A DNA stretch of 64,000 bases, taken from contig NW_006500178.1 in NCBI RefSeq assembly GCF_000471905.2, forward strand, positions 335,314 to 399,313. The letters run 5' to 3'. The stretch comes from Amborella trichopoda (Eukaryota > Streptophyta > Magnoliopsida > Amborellales > Amborellaceae). Each line of letters begins with the position of its first letter. The stretch's first letter is position 1. The notes under the pieces were generated by a model. It did no database searches. It had not been told where the DNA came from and worked only from the letters and a program-made list of their open reading frames with translations. Positions 11,381-23,000 of the stretch are shown here, piece by piece. A program made the translations under genes and the position numbers.

Positions 11381-12345
11381 AGGCCTTGAACTGCTCCAAG
11401 TAACTATTTCTCTCAAGACTTTGAACCAGTCCATGTATTAGGAGGAAACCCCGTAATTTATACTCATATTTTTATAGACCAGCTGGGAGTCCCTCAATCT
11501 TTTATTTCTCAATAAACCCAAGTCTGGTTTTGTGATTCCATGATAAAAGCTAATACCATGAGTAATTTTTACAAAGAATATCAGGTTTGTATCACGATAT
11601 GTTAAGATTCCTAAGAATGGCCATTGAATCTATTCTAAAAAAAATGGCCACTGAACCTGATAAATACGCTTTTACCTTTTTCTTGAAGGCATGTACTGGA
11701 ATTTTCAGTTTGGAGATGGGTTGATGGGCTTGTTAAGAGAGGATTTGAATTAGCTGGTCATATTTGCATGGGTCTAGTTGATATGAATTGTAAATTTGGC
11801 TACATAGAATTTGTAAGTAAAATGATTGAGAGAAATGTGGTGGCTTGGGATGTGATGATATTTAGATATTCAAGAGTTCATGATCCTAGAGAAGTATTGA
11901 AAGCGTTTTAAAGAGATGCAAGCGGGGGCCAAAGAGTCCTATTCAGTGATCTTTTTAAACTTTTTCCTTTTCTCAATTTCCAGTCTTTTCTTTTGTAGAT
12001 CTTTACTTTTTATGTAATCAAGAGAGAGTATAAGCTTTCAATATCTAATGAGCTGATTGATCTTTACTGAAAATGAGAAAAGATGGAAGTTCCTTGCCAA
12101 ATTTTTGATGGACTTTTAGAGAAGAGATGATATTTCTTATTCTCAGACTGGGCGTAGGGTCGAGACCTTGTAGATTATTGATCAGTTGAATATAGAGAAT
12201 TGAGTCTTAATCAAATGCAGATAGTTGGGGTTCTTGTGGTAGCAACTGATCTGAGGGATATTGAGAAAGGGAAGGAAATCCATGATTACTTGTTTCAAAA
12301 GGGTGTTTACTTGGATATTGGAACTTTGGCAGAAAATTTCTAGAC
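11380..12345 (+). pseudogene. pentatricopeptide repeat (PPR) protein pseudogene
   Basis: Three-frame reading gives ordered PPR pieces: INPSLVL, DSMIKANTMSNFYKE, EPDKYAFTFFLKACTG, GLVDMNCKFGYIEFV, MIERNVVAWDVMIF, HDPREVLKAF, then KREYKLSISNELIDLY, KMEVPCQIFDGLLEKRDDIS, and VATDLRDIEKGKEIHDYLFQ. These match the P-L-S type plant PPR order (organelle RNA-binding proteins). At least five frameshifts or stops separate them, so it is dead. It lies in the same orientation as the kinase, in what is probably its first intron or 5' flank. It ends at GA repeats and the gap. Confidence 0.85.
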
Positions 12346-12358
12346 CTGGGAGTCACAC

Positions 12359-12376
12359 ATGCACACACACACACAC

Positions 12377-12437
<61 letters not shown>

Positions 12438-12632
12438 GTCGTGTAGTATACTAATAGTATATTGTTTTGTGTAGAGACGTAAGGTAGGTAGTAAGTAAGT
12501 TTAGTTACGTTACGTACGTAGTACTAATNNNNNNNNNNNNNNNNNNNNNNNNNNNNNNNNNNNNNNNNNNNNNNNNNNNNNNNNNNNNNNNNNNNNNNNN
12601 NNNNNNNNNNNNNNNNGAGAGAGAGAGAGAGA
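12359..12632. repeat. CA/GA microsatellite and assembly gap
   Basis: (AC)n then (GA)n from 12359 to 12435, short gta/acgt repeats to 12528, 88 N from 12529 to 12616, and more GA to 12632. Sequence on both sides is repeat, so the gap length is probably an estimate. The missing first exon of the kinase could be here only if the gap is much larger than drawn. Confidence 0.95.
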
Positions 12633-12639
12633 GCTAGCG

Positions 12640-13775
12640 AAGTCCTGTGTATCAAAATGTACATGTTTTCTGTGAGCAAAAGGTAGGTTGAGAAAAATTT
12701 TTGGCTTTGAAACTTTGCAAATCATTTTTAATTCATCTTGTGGACACTTCTAAACAAAGTGTTTTTGAGCTCTTAAAGCCCTTGATCTAATCGTCAATTT
12801 GATGGAAAATCCAGAGTCAATCTTAGAGGGGGCGGATTGAGTTGCACCTTTTCTTGAGCCATACGTCATTTGTTTTCTTGATAGTTCCTTAGATATGAAT
12901 AAAAATGCTTTGAATGTTTTGTGGTCAAACAAATCCCATTAACTTCCCCTGGAATGTGTGTACATAGGTACTGGGTAGTATGCAATCTTTTCCTGCAGTC
13001 ACTGATTTGTATATATCACAATGCTCATAAAACAAATGGTAAGACTAGAATGAATTGTAAATGGCATTTCTACTTAAATCTTACATACATTTTTGTATAT
13101 TCATCACTTTATAGAGACAGTCTGATCATTTGGTTGGCATATACTTGATATTATTGCTGAGGGACAAGTTGTACCATTGTTATTCTAGTGAAAATATAAT
13201 TGAAATTTTCCCTATAGAACATAGGTATATTTGGACTTATTAAGTACCTGGACATTGACTTCAAAATAACCTTGTCGATTAAACAAGAATATGATTGTTC
13301 CTTTGCCTAGTGGCAACAATAACCATTTAAAGTAGTTTCTCTATAAATAAGCAAGTGTGTTTTGTACATATGCCATTCACGACTCATCATGCCTTAGACT
13401 TATTGTTCTGAATTGGCTGTTAAGGCTAAAGAAACCATGTCTGCGCGTGTATGTGTGTGCATGTGCATGTCTAAGCTGGTCATATTTGAAGTAATATAGG
13501 GGTAATTATGTATGATGTGGTGAGGATATGTCTAAGCTGGTCATATTTGAAGTAATATAGGGGTAATTATGTATGATGTGGTGAGGATATCATGTTCTAA
13601 CCAGGAGTATGGAAGTGTCTAGTTTCCATCTGGTTGGAACTTCTTGTGATGGCTATCATCTGTCATATTTGTATTTTTAATTTTAAGTTTATCCAGATGA
13701 ATACTGGTTATAGTGGCCGCCGTTTAAAGTATTAAGACGTTTTGCTTTTTTCACTTGACCTTCTGATTGATACAG
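12640..13775 (+). other. intron or 5' flank before first in-window exon
   Basis: No coding exon resembling the AHK1 N-terminus was found in any frame. It holds a 61-bp tandem duplication (13467-13588) and ends in a pyrimidine-rich tract and acceptor TTGATACAG at 13775. Confidence 0.6.
13467..13588. repeat. 61-bp tandem duplication
   Basis: Two head-to-tail, essentially identical copies beginning atgtctaagctggtcatat, at 13467 and 13528. Identity suggests a recent event. It is 190 bp from the exon acceptor and does not touch coding sequence. Confidence 0.95.
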
Positions 13776-14018
13776 GTTATGCTGGCTATCTTAATAGGAA
13801 TGCTAACTATATTGACGTGGCATTTTACGAGGGTGTACACGACAAAATCTATAAATAGCTTAGCTTATGGACTTCGTTATGAACTTTTGCAACGGCCAAT
13901 ATTGCGGATGTGGAATATTTTAAATTCAACTGTTGAGGTTACTGTGGCACAAGTAAAGCTCTCGCAATACGTAATTGGACAGCACACAAATCCAGACACC
14001 CATGCAAAACAGGCTGAG
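13776..14018 (+). CDS. AHK1: AHK1-like exon 2 (first in window): membrane segment 1 and start of sensor
   Basis: It begins after the acceptor TTGATACAG with the codons for VMLAILIG and ends at CAGGCTGAG before a GTGCAC donor. 81 codons, phase 0 at both ends. The first 19 residues are strongly hydrophobic and match the first membrane span of AHK1, which in that family follows a cytosolic exon ending in a valine-rich, tyrosine-containing stretch. The reading frame has an in-frame TTG nine bases upstream, but that lies in the intron and is not a start. Confidence 0.92.
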
Positions 14019-17000
14019 GTGCACTTTAGTGTATGTTTGAATTCTGTAGCATACTCCTTTTTTCTGTTGTTTGCATCTAAATATATATATATATTTTGTT
14101 GTCAGCAGCTGTATGAGGTTATGCGGGATATAACATGGGCTCTTTTTTCAAGTCGGAAATTTCTCAATGCAATAACTATAAGCTATGGGGATGGACATGT
14201 CCAGGCATTTCATAGAGATCACAAGAAGAACAATACATATTACATGTATTCAGAACTTACAAATTTACAAAGCAAGGAAATGCAAATGGTTGACATGCTA
14301 GCATCATCTCATTTTTGGCGCAACAGATCTTCAGCTGGAGGCATCTCAGCGATTTGGTATAAAGAAACACTAGATCCCATCACTGGAAAAAGGATAGGGC
14401 TTCGAAGACAAGTTCCACCAGATGATATTATCAATATTGCTGGCATCTCGGCAATCCGTGATGGTGCTGCCTCATGGCATGTAACAGTCAGTAAATTTAC
14501 AGACTCACCATTGCTTTCAGCCGCACTCCCAGTGCGGTATCCTATTGATGGAAGCATTGCGGCGGTAGTGGGAGTCACCACAACATTTTTTAGTGTGGGT
14601 CAGCTGATGAGAGAATTGGTTGAATTTCATAGTGGGTACATATACTTGACTTCTCAAGAGGGTTATTTGCTGGCAACATCAACAGATACCCCACTTCTCA
14701 GGAATACGACAACAGGTCCAAAACTCATGATGGCTGTTGATTCACAATACCCCATAATAAGATCAGGTGCTGGGAGGTTGCAAAAAGCATATGGGGGCAA
14801 CTTACAACTTAATCATGAGATTCATATGGAGAATGTCATACTTCAAAACCAACGTTACTATCTTGATTCTTTCTTTCTCAACCTGAAAAGATTGCCTTTG
14901 GTACGTTTGCATGGTTGCTAGTTTGCATGATTTTAGAGAGAATGTGTTTGGTTTCTTTCATTTATTATTTAATATTGCATCTTTATTTATATTTTTGCTT
15001 CTCAAATAACTATTAGTGTTTAATTTGATAATTTGTATACATTAATCAAGAATACCTATATTTCATATTATCATAAGAACTTAGAATTGAACCCATAGTT
15101 ACAATGTGGAATATGATTATGTAGTGATTTGATGAAGAAAATAGAAAATTAAAATAAATCCTAAATAAAATATACTTCCTTTGAAATTGAATAAATTTTA
15201 AAAATTATAATAATTTTGTCCTGCATGATGAAAGGTGTGGCTATGTGGAACTCATGGTATCTTAATGGAAGATGCATGGAGTTACCCTACCAGGTCTTGG
15301 TACACCCTACACTCGCTTCCATAACCGATGACGGACTTTTACTCCTTTAGATGTTGTTGGAAATTTTGAGATAGGGAAGCTTTGTAGGCAATACTTCTTT
15401 TTTTAGGGTTTTTAGATAGCTAAAAACAACTAGGGTTTATAGAAACCCTATATGAACAAACTAGAGCTGGTCTTGGGAGTTGATCTCTCTCTATGCTAGG
15501 CTTCTCTCGTTGTTCTTCAAAATATAACAAACTTTAGCTCTAGGGTTTTACATAGTACCACCTCCTTTCCTTTGTTTAATTGAAGCTACTCAAATATAAC
15601 AAGAGAGAGAAGGAGAGTGTAGCGTGACAGAAAATAGAGGAGAGAGGGTGGTGTGAATAGAAAATAGAGGAGAGAGAGGGTGGCATGAGAGAGAGATCTC
15701 CCCTTTTTTGTGCGTGAAGAAATAAAAAATAGAGAAGGGAGAGATTGTGGTGTGAGAGAGATCTTAGGGCATCCAAGAGAAATCTTGTTGTCATAAGAGA
15801 GGGGGTTGAAATCTTGTTTAAATAGAATCAATATCTATTTCCTATTTTGAATAGGATTCCAATCTAAGTATGTGTCATCCAATTTCCAGCTTGACCTTTA
15901 CGATAATTTGGAAATCTATGGGGTGAGAGAGAGATTTGATCAGAGCCATCCATGCCACAAATCATTCATCATGATTTTGGGTGGAAAATAGGAACTCTAT
16001 ACCCTTAAATTTTGACCCATATCTAACTCCTATTTAAATTTATAGTATAATCAATCTTATCATTATCTAGATCTCTTATAATTTATTGGAAATAAATGGT
16101 AATCTATATTTTAAAATTTCATGTAGAATAGGAAACCAAATCTTATTTAAAAAGATTTCCTATCTAAATCAAAATCAATTATTAAAAAAATGGGGTGTGC
16201 CTCCCCTTATGCTAAATTTATTGCATGCCCCTTTCTGCCTACAAAGGTGGTGTGCCCCTTTTTCCCTAAAAAGGTGGCGTGCCACTTTTTTCTTAACAAA
16301 CTTTTGGGCGTAGCCCGAAGGTGGCACGTGGTCACTTAAAAAAGACACGCACATGTGGGGCTGGATCTTTGGTCCCACATCTGTTATTTTAAGTTCTGAA
16401 ATTTCAGAAATACCCTTTCAATAAAAAATTAGAGCAGAAATAATATTTTAAAATTTTGAAAACATATTTAAAAATTAAAATAACATTTATAATACCAATT
16501 AAAATATACTAGGAATGGACTGATACCAATGGGTCAAAAATAGCGACAATAAGGGCACCCCATTCGTCCCAGAAACCATGATCTAGTACTGTCATCTTAT
16601 CTAACCCAACTAGACCCATGACCTACAGTCTTATTTCAAAGGCTGATGATTGGCTTGTCAATGTTGGATAATAAATAGTGGGATCATGATCCTGGAATGT
16701 AAATTTCAGTTTGCTACTTTAGGAGCAAGTTTAGCAATTGTCACCACAGTGCAAAGGGTGCTGTCCATGCATATGTACATGTGTTTCTCTATAGGGCTGG
16801 TTCCCAATAACACAGCTATCATGTGTAGGTGTCGTGCGAAAATTTGTTGAGGCTTTGGCCCTTGCTCTCACAGGCTCATAACTGCACACAAGAGACCACA
16901 CAATTCTCTTGGCCGACAAACATCATCCATGACCATCTCTCCGACTGCAACAAGGGATGATCCACTACAAATCCTTTTCGGTAGTGTCACATGCCTAAGG

Positions 17001-20000
17001 GTGAGAGATATGACTAGGGCATAAACCACTCAACCCTTGGTCAGTCAATACACACACTCCTATTGAAATGCATATTCCACTATGAAATAACATATTTATA
17101 AACTCTCTAGGCCTTTAAAAGCCATAAAACCACACACATGAGACTTCCTAGCTGGAGAAAACTTGTCCTCGAGTTATGAGCCATGTTAAGAATTCAGCTT
17201 CAAAATGACCTTCTTCAGCTCTCTTCTTCTTTGTTGGATTAAAGATTATTGTTGTAAGAAGAAATCATCAAGAAATGGATCCGAAATGTATATATTGAGG
17301 AATCGATATACATTTAGTAAATTTGGCTAGCTCTGATATTGTCTTGAAAATTGTATACGAAACTTCAAACTCAATTTTCTGGTCATTAGAAACTTTCTTG
17401 ATATCATTACTCTTTGAATCCAAGGTCGCAATTTGCGGTTTATGAGCCATCCACCCTTTCGATACCTAATTTGATTCCAATGCCCTAAATCTCTTGAATG
17501 CTCCAACTCTTCGGTATCCTTGACATCTTCCACTTGAATCTTATCATAGATGTCTCCCAAGAGATCTTCTTGTTCAACTAAGCATGTATCAAATAATGGT
17601 GGGGAATCCCAATCTAAAAACTGTTGATTTTGGAAATAACTTGATGAGAATAGAAATTCTCCATAGTCGACATCCTAAATATCACAAACCAAATCACACT
17701 CACAAGGAGCATTACCGCTTCCCTGGTTGTGAGTCGAATTAAGTTTTCAAAATTAGGAATGTACGCCTTCAAATTGAAAACCCTACAATGATCTTCCCTA
17801 GGTCTAGGCTTTCTATCACTTTCCTCTTCACTCAAGTCGTCACACGGAGCATGGCTGTGCAACAGGTCATACTTGACGTCTTGAGCCGGAAGATCACTAT
17901 CTTGCCCATGAGTGATGCCCGTGAGTTGCCGTGCAAATTACTAAACTTGCCCTTTGAGATCTTCAATTTCTTCACCTCTGACATCTTGGAGTAGGTCTGC
18001 AAGAGCTCCCTTTCCACAAACCCTTCTTGCTGCCATAGGTTCACTGAAATCGCAAACCCTAAAATCTGCAAAGTGCCTAGCTGAAATTAGCAAGTTCTAG
18101 GCTGAAATTAGTAAACCTCTGGGCTAAAATCAACGAATTCTTGGCTGAAATCAGCAAATCTCGGCCTAAAAAGGACCGTTACCCGGTGTTGGTCCCGCCT
18201 ACACAGGGTCTTGAGAGGGGTGAGGTGGAAATGGTCCTAACCTTCGGCTTTTTTTTATGCACAAAGTGGTCACTCTCAAGACTCGAACCTGCGCTCTTGC
18301 GCTGGCTACCCGAGCCTTTTACCATCACACCAAGTCCCGTATATTTAATAAATCTCGGCCTAAATTTAATAAAACTTAGACTTGACCAGAGATTTCTGCC
18401 TTTACTTCTCAAGAATCTTGTGCTCTAATAAGAATTAATGTAGGGATTTGATGAAGACAATTGAAAATTAAACAACTTCTGAGCAAAAGGAAAAGCACCA
18501 ATTGAAGAGAACCAGGGAACCCCCCAAAGCCCTAACTTGAGAGCAAAAGCCTCCTAGGCCTTCTTCTTCTTCTCAAAGTCACGTGAATAGCCCTACCGCA
18601 TGCCACACACCTCTTGTTATTCCATTTTTACTTACAAAGTTCAATAATGCCCCTATTCGAAAATGATATTAGCTAAATAATCCTAACTTAAAACAATACT
18701 CGTAATGATATTTTAGCCTTGATAAAACAAAATATAAGTACCTTATCTACTTTTTTAGATAATCTTAAAATCCTTAAAATATAAAGAAACCTAGAACCGC
18801 TAAATTTTTTTTCCTCAAATTATAATTGGAATAGAAATCCTTTAAAATTAAAACAAAAGTTAAAAATAAGAATTGATGCTTAATTTAGTTTGTTACAAGA
18901 TCATCTCATTCATGCTTACATATATTTCTACGTTTTTTATACATTTTAGTAATTCATATAAGAAAGTCATATCATGTATCTGCAATTAGTTATCAGTGAT
19001 TAGACATGTATTCTAAGATGGCTTCTAAAAATTTAATTTGCACAAGAGGCAAACAAAATGTTATAACAGTTAACAACATAAAAAAAAAAAAAAAAAAATC
19101 GCATAAGGCTGTGATACTGGCCCCATTAGGTTGTAGGAATGTAAACCTAGTTTTGGATGATGTATTATTCAGAAATTCAACTCAGTGACAAACATAATGT
19201 TTCTCTCCACAGTAACTGAGGAATCAAACCTTTTTTAAGTTCAAAAAATGAATAAAAATATCCTGATGTAGTGGACCATGAAGTTGTAAATCGAAATATT
19301 TACTCATCTTTGTGTAAATGAAGGAAGCTCAGGAGGTTGAATTGAGAATTCATCAACTAATATATGAATTGAGAATTCATCAACTAATATATGCTTTTGT
19401 TTGTAAGGTTTTGTTATGCTACAACACTTGTAGCGTAAACCCTCAAAGTCCTCAACAGTTTTGGACAGAAAACCCAACAAGGTTAAATAAATGCTATTAA
19501 CTACTATGGGCTATTTCAATCCTTTTTTACGTGGGAGATATTTTCACTAGATCTCTCCCCCGCCACCTCCCTCTCTTTCCTTACCTTGTCACAGAGCCTC
19601 TCTCACTCTCTCAAGAACCCTCTCTCTTTCGAGATCGCCTCTCTCATTGCAACAGCCCCTCTCTCTCTCTCTCTCTCCAGAATCCCTTCTCTCAAGATCG
19701 CTTCTCACTCCAAACTGCCCTCCTCTCTCTATTAAGAACCCACTCCCTCTCAAGATCGCCTATCTCACAAAACCCAAAAATAGCCAAAAAGGGGTACCCC
19801 CAAGTTCGAACCTTTAGGGATAAAAATTCTCTTTGTGAAACTAATATATGTTCAGAAAAGGTGGGAAAAAGGGCCTCCAATAAAGCCTTGAAATGGGAGG
19901 CCAATATTTTCCCAAGTAATATGAGCAAAAACAAACCACAATTCCAAAAAATTGCACAAATAATCCTCTAATGTTAGTCAATTGAATCCTAGCCCTGGTA

Positions 20001-23000
20001 CAAAACTGTGGAATATAGAGAAAAAATTCTCTTTAGAGAGAGAAACAAACAGGTTCTCTAGAGAGAGAAACAGGCGTCACTGAGGTATGGCTTTCGGGTT
20101 TCTGATCTGGTATTGCAGGCTCATTGCAAATGGGGTGTTGGCAAAGGCTGTGGAGAATGCTTTTGGGGCATACACGCCACGTGGGATGGAGACTTTGGTT
20201 CTCTGCATCTCTCATCTCAAAGATGCTGAGCGAATGGGAACCATGAGTCTTGGAGCGAGATTTGGGGGAGAGTTTTCAAGTTAAAATCTTAAATGGTTAT
20301 AAAGGACTAAAATGCCCTCACAAACAATATAGAAAATATTGGATCTTTTGATATTATGGTCAACTTTTTGTTGTGCACGATAAGGCTTTACACCAAACAT
20401 GGTGTAGCGTAACAAAACCCATGATATTTGTTGGCACACGCACACAAGCTTTCTTGCAACCCACAGCACATCTCTATTTTTGTGCTATTTGCTCTTTACA
20501 TTTCCTTGGAATTTTTCCTTTGCATCTCCTTGAATTGCTGCATCAAACAGAATGTGATTGAAGTTCTTGTAATGGCAAATTTCTTCAGGTTGGAGTCATC
20601 ATCATACCCAGATCATATGTAATGGGAAAGGTTGACCAAAGGAGTTATGAAACTCTAGTTATACTGATCTCAGCATCTCTCTGTATCCTGCTTGTTGGCT
20701 GCGTTTGCATCATGATTCTGACCAGTGGTGTATCGAAGGAAATGAAACTAAGAGCTGAATTGATAAGTCATCTTGATGCAAGAAGGCGAGCTGAGGCCTC
20801 AAATAACTACAAAAGTCAGTTTCTGGCAAACATGAGGTAACTATTATGTTGATTTTTCTTTAATTTTTTAAAAAACTTTCTTTTTCTGCTATTGTTAGTT
20901 GACAATGAATTACTATGATTTACACTTCAATTTTTTGGGACTTCATATTTTTGAAACATTTGGTTTATAGACTATTTTAGCTCATTTGCAAAGCAATTTC
21001 TCAGATCCTTTTTCTTCCCAATACCATTTTTGCAATTCTTAAGTTATTTGTTGATCAATATAATGGGTATTTTCTTCTGCCTAGTTATTGCACCAATGCT
21101 TTTTGTGGGTGACCTTGAAGTTTTAGAATTGTGATCGTATCCCCTAAAATCCTGACAATATACTAACCAGAAACACCCACAAACTCAGATAACACGTCTC
21201 AAAAAGGGCTCAAAATCCTCCTATAAATGTTTATTATGCATTGCATTTACCGCCCTTTAATTCCCTGAGTTGTTATGAGACCTATTTTTGCAGTAGCTGG
21301 AAAAGAGTGAGGCTCTCTAGCCGTGAAATTTGAGAGAATTATCTATATTCCTTTGCTCAATAATTAAATATATATATAACAGTATGATGCCTATATATAG
21401 AACCATGTTAGAAATTGTTTTATAAACATTTAGTTGCCAAGGTTCATTTGGTCCTTTATTGAGTAGAAAGCCAGGACTGATTTTATCATCCCATGATTTG
21501 GGCAGTAGTCAATATCTTTCTTGTACCACTAATTGTCGCCCCTGTACAATTCTGGTGTTTCACATGACTTAACTACAGTTTATACACTCATGCTAACCAA
21601 AAAATATTTTTTATATAGTCGATGTAGCACAAATCCCAATGATTTGGTTTTGATCAGTCTGTTACTACCTTGATGTTGCCTTCAAAGTTCACAATTTCAT
21701 ATGTCCTTTGTGCTTCTTGTACAGCTGTGGTTCATTAAACGCATGCATTTTGTACAGAAACACTTTATGTTCCTTGAAGAATATTATCAAAGACAAATAT
21801 GGGTCACCTGACCCTTTTATGTCAGTTTGAATATGGGGTTGCAACCTTGTCATTTTGAATATCGGGACTTTGATCTCATGCTTGATATACTAAATCAGAT
21901 GTTCAGGAACATATATGAGCTGTTTCAATGTGTCCGTATATTGTTCAAATATTTCATTGTCCATTGCTAATGTTGCAGTCACGAATTGCGGACACCTATG
22001 GCTGCAGTTATTGGGCTCTTGGATATTCTTATGTGTGATGATTGCTTGACAAATGAGCAGGTTGCTACAATTTCTCAGATCCATAAATGTTCAACTGCTT
22101 TACTAAGACTGCTGAACAACATTTTGGATCTCAGTAAGGTGAGGAAGTTAAATCGTATGCCTGAATTTATTTTGTGCACTACTCTGTATTGTTATGTTGT
22201 AATGATCCGCTGTAAATCAATAAAACCTCATTTTATTTCTTTCTGGTCTTATTGCAAATAAGGCTCAACTTATTACCAGTTTGTGCCATGCCAAAGCAAT
22301 ACTTTCCTCTTGGATATTATACTTTATTTTAGATATTTGATGATGTCCATGTGATTTGACTTAAGTGCAGTTACTAAGAATCATGCTACCTACCTATAAA
22401 GACATTTCTGCTTAAGAATACATGTCAAAGATGCACAAAGTTGCTGTTACTCATTTTGTGTTTTTCTCATCTGGATTGGGGGCATGTTATTTAATTAGAA
22501 AGATGGTATCTATTAAGTGGGTGGAACCACAGGAAAAAAAAAAAACAGAGAAAATGAGATAGAGTCTATAGGGAGAAAAAGAGATTTGGAGAGAGGAGTT
22601 AGGGAGATGATTTGACAGAGTGAAGAAGAGAAAGGGCCGTCGTATTTGGGTTAGGTATCCTACACCCCCCCTGCAATCTTATTTATAATAATAAATGATT
22701 ATAATTGCAAAAACTTTCCTTAAAGTATATGAAAAAGACAAGAATGCCCTATATTCGCATAATTGGTAGGGCTAACACTCCCCCTCAAGCTAGTGCATAA
22801 ATGTCAACCATACCCAACCTGGAACAAATCATTTGAATCTGATTATGACCATGAGCTTTGTTGATACATTTACTGACTGATCCTTTGACTTCACATGTGG
22901 ACTAGATATCTACTTATTAGTTATTGTTTCTCGAATAAAATGACTATCCACTTCAATATGTTTCGTTTTCTCATGGAACATTGTGTTGCTGGCTATATAG

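Larger units (their letters stand above)
15120..18880 (-). mobile_element. N1b: second non-autonomous LTR element, split by solo LTR and SINE
   Basis: Minus strand. The 3' LTR is 15120-15225 (starts TGCAGGACAAAATTATT on the minus strand, like N1a, and is internally deleted); the 5' LTR begins at 18439 (TGTAGGGATTTGATGAAG, matching TGTAGTGATTTGATGAAG at 15120). A PBS-like ttattagagcacaagattc lies just inside the 5' LTR (complement of 18415-18433). The interior encodes [20 protein letters not shown], like the QQVVDWRSSPIF motif of N1a, and a gypsy-type ctcgaggacaagtttt near its 3' end. The upper end of the 5' LTR is uncertain. Confidence 0.65.

Noticed and set aside
13767-14921. A single 384-residue intronless gene
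   Set aside because: The frame contains a stopless intron and starts at a TTG within the upstream intron; sequence on both sides joins to further kinase exons.
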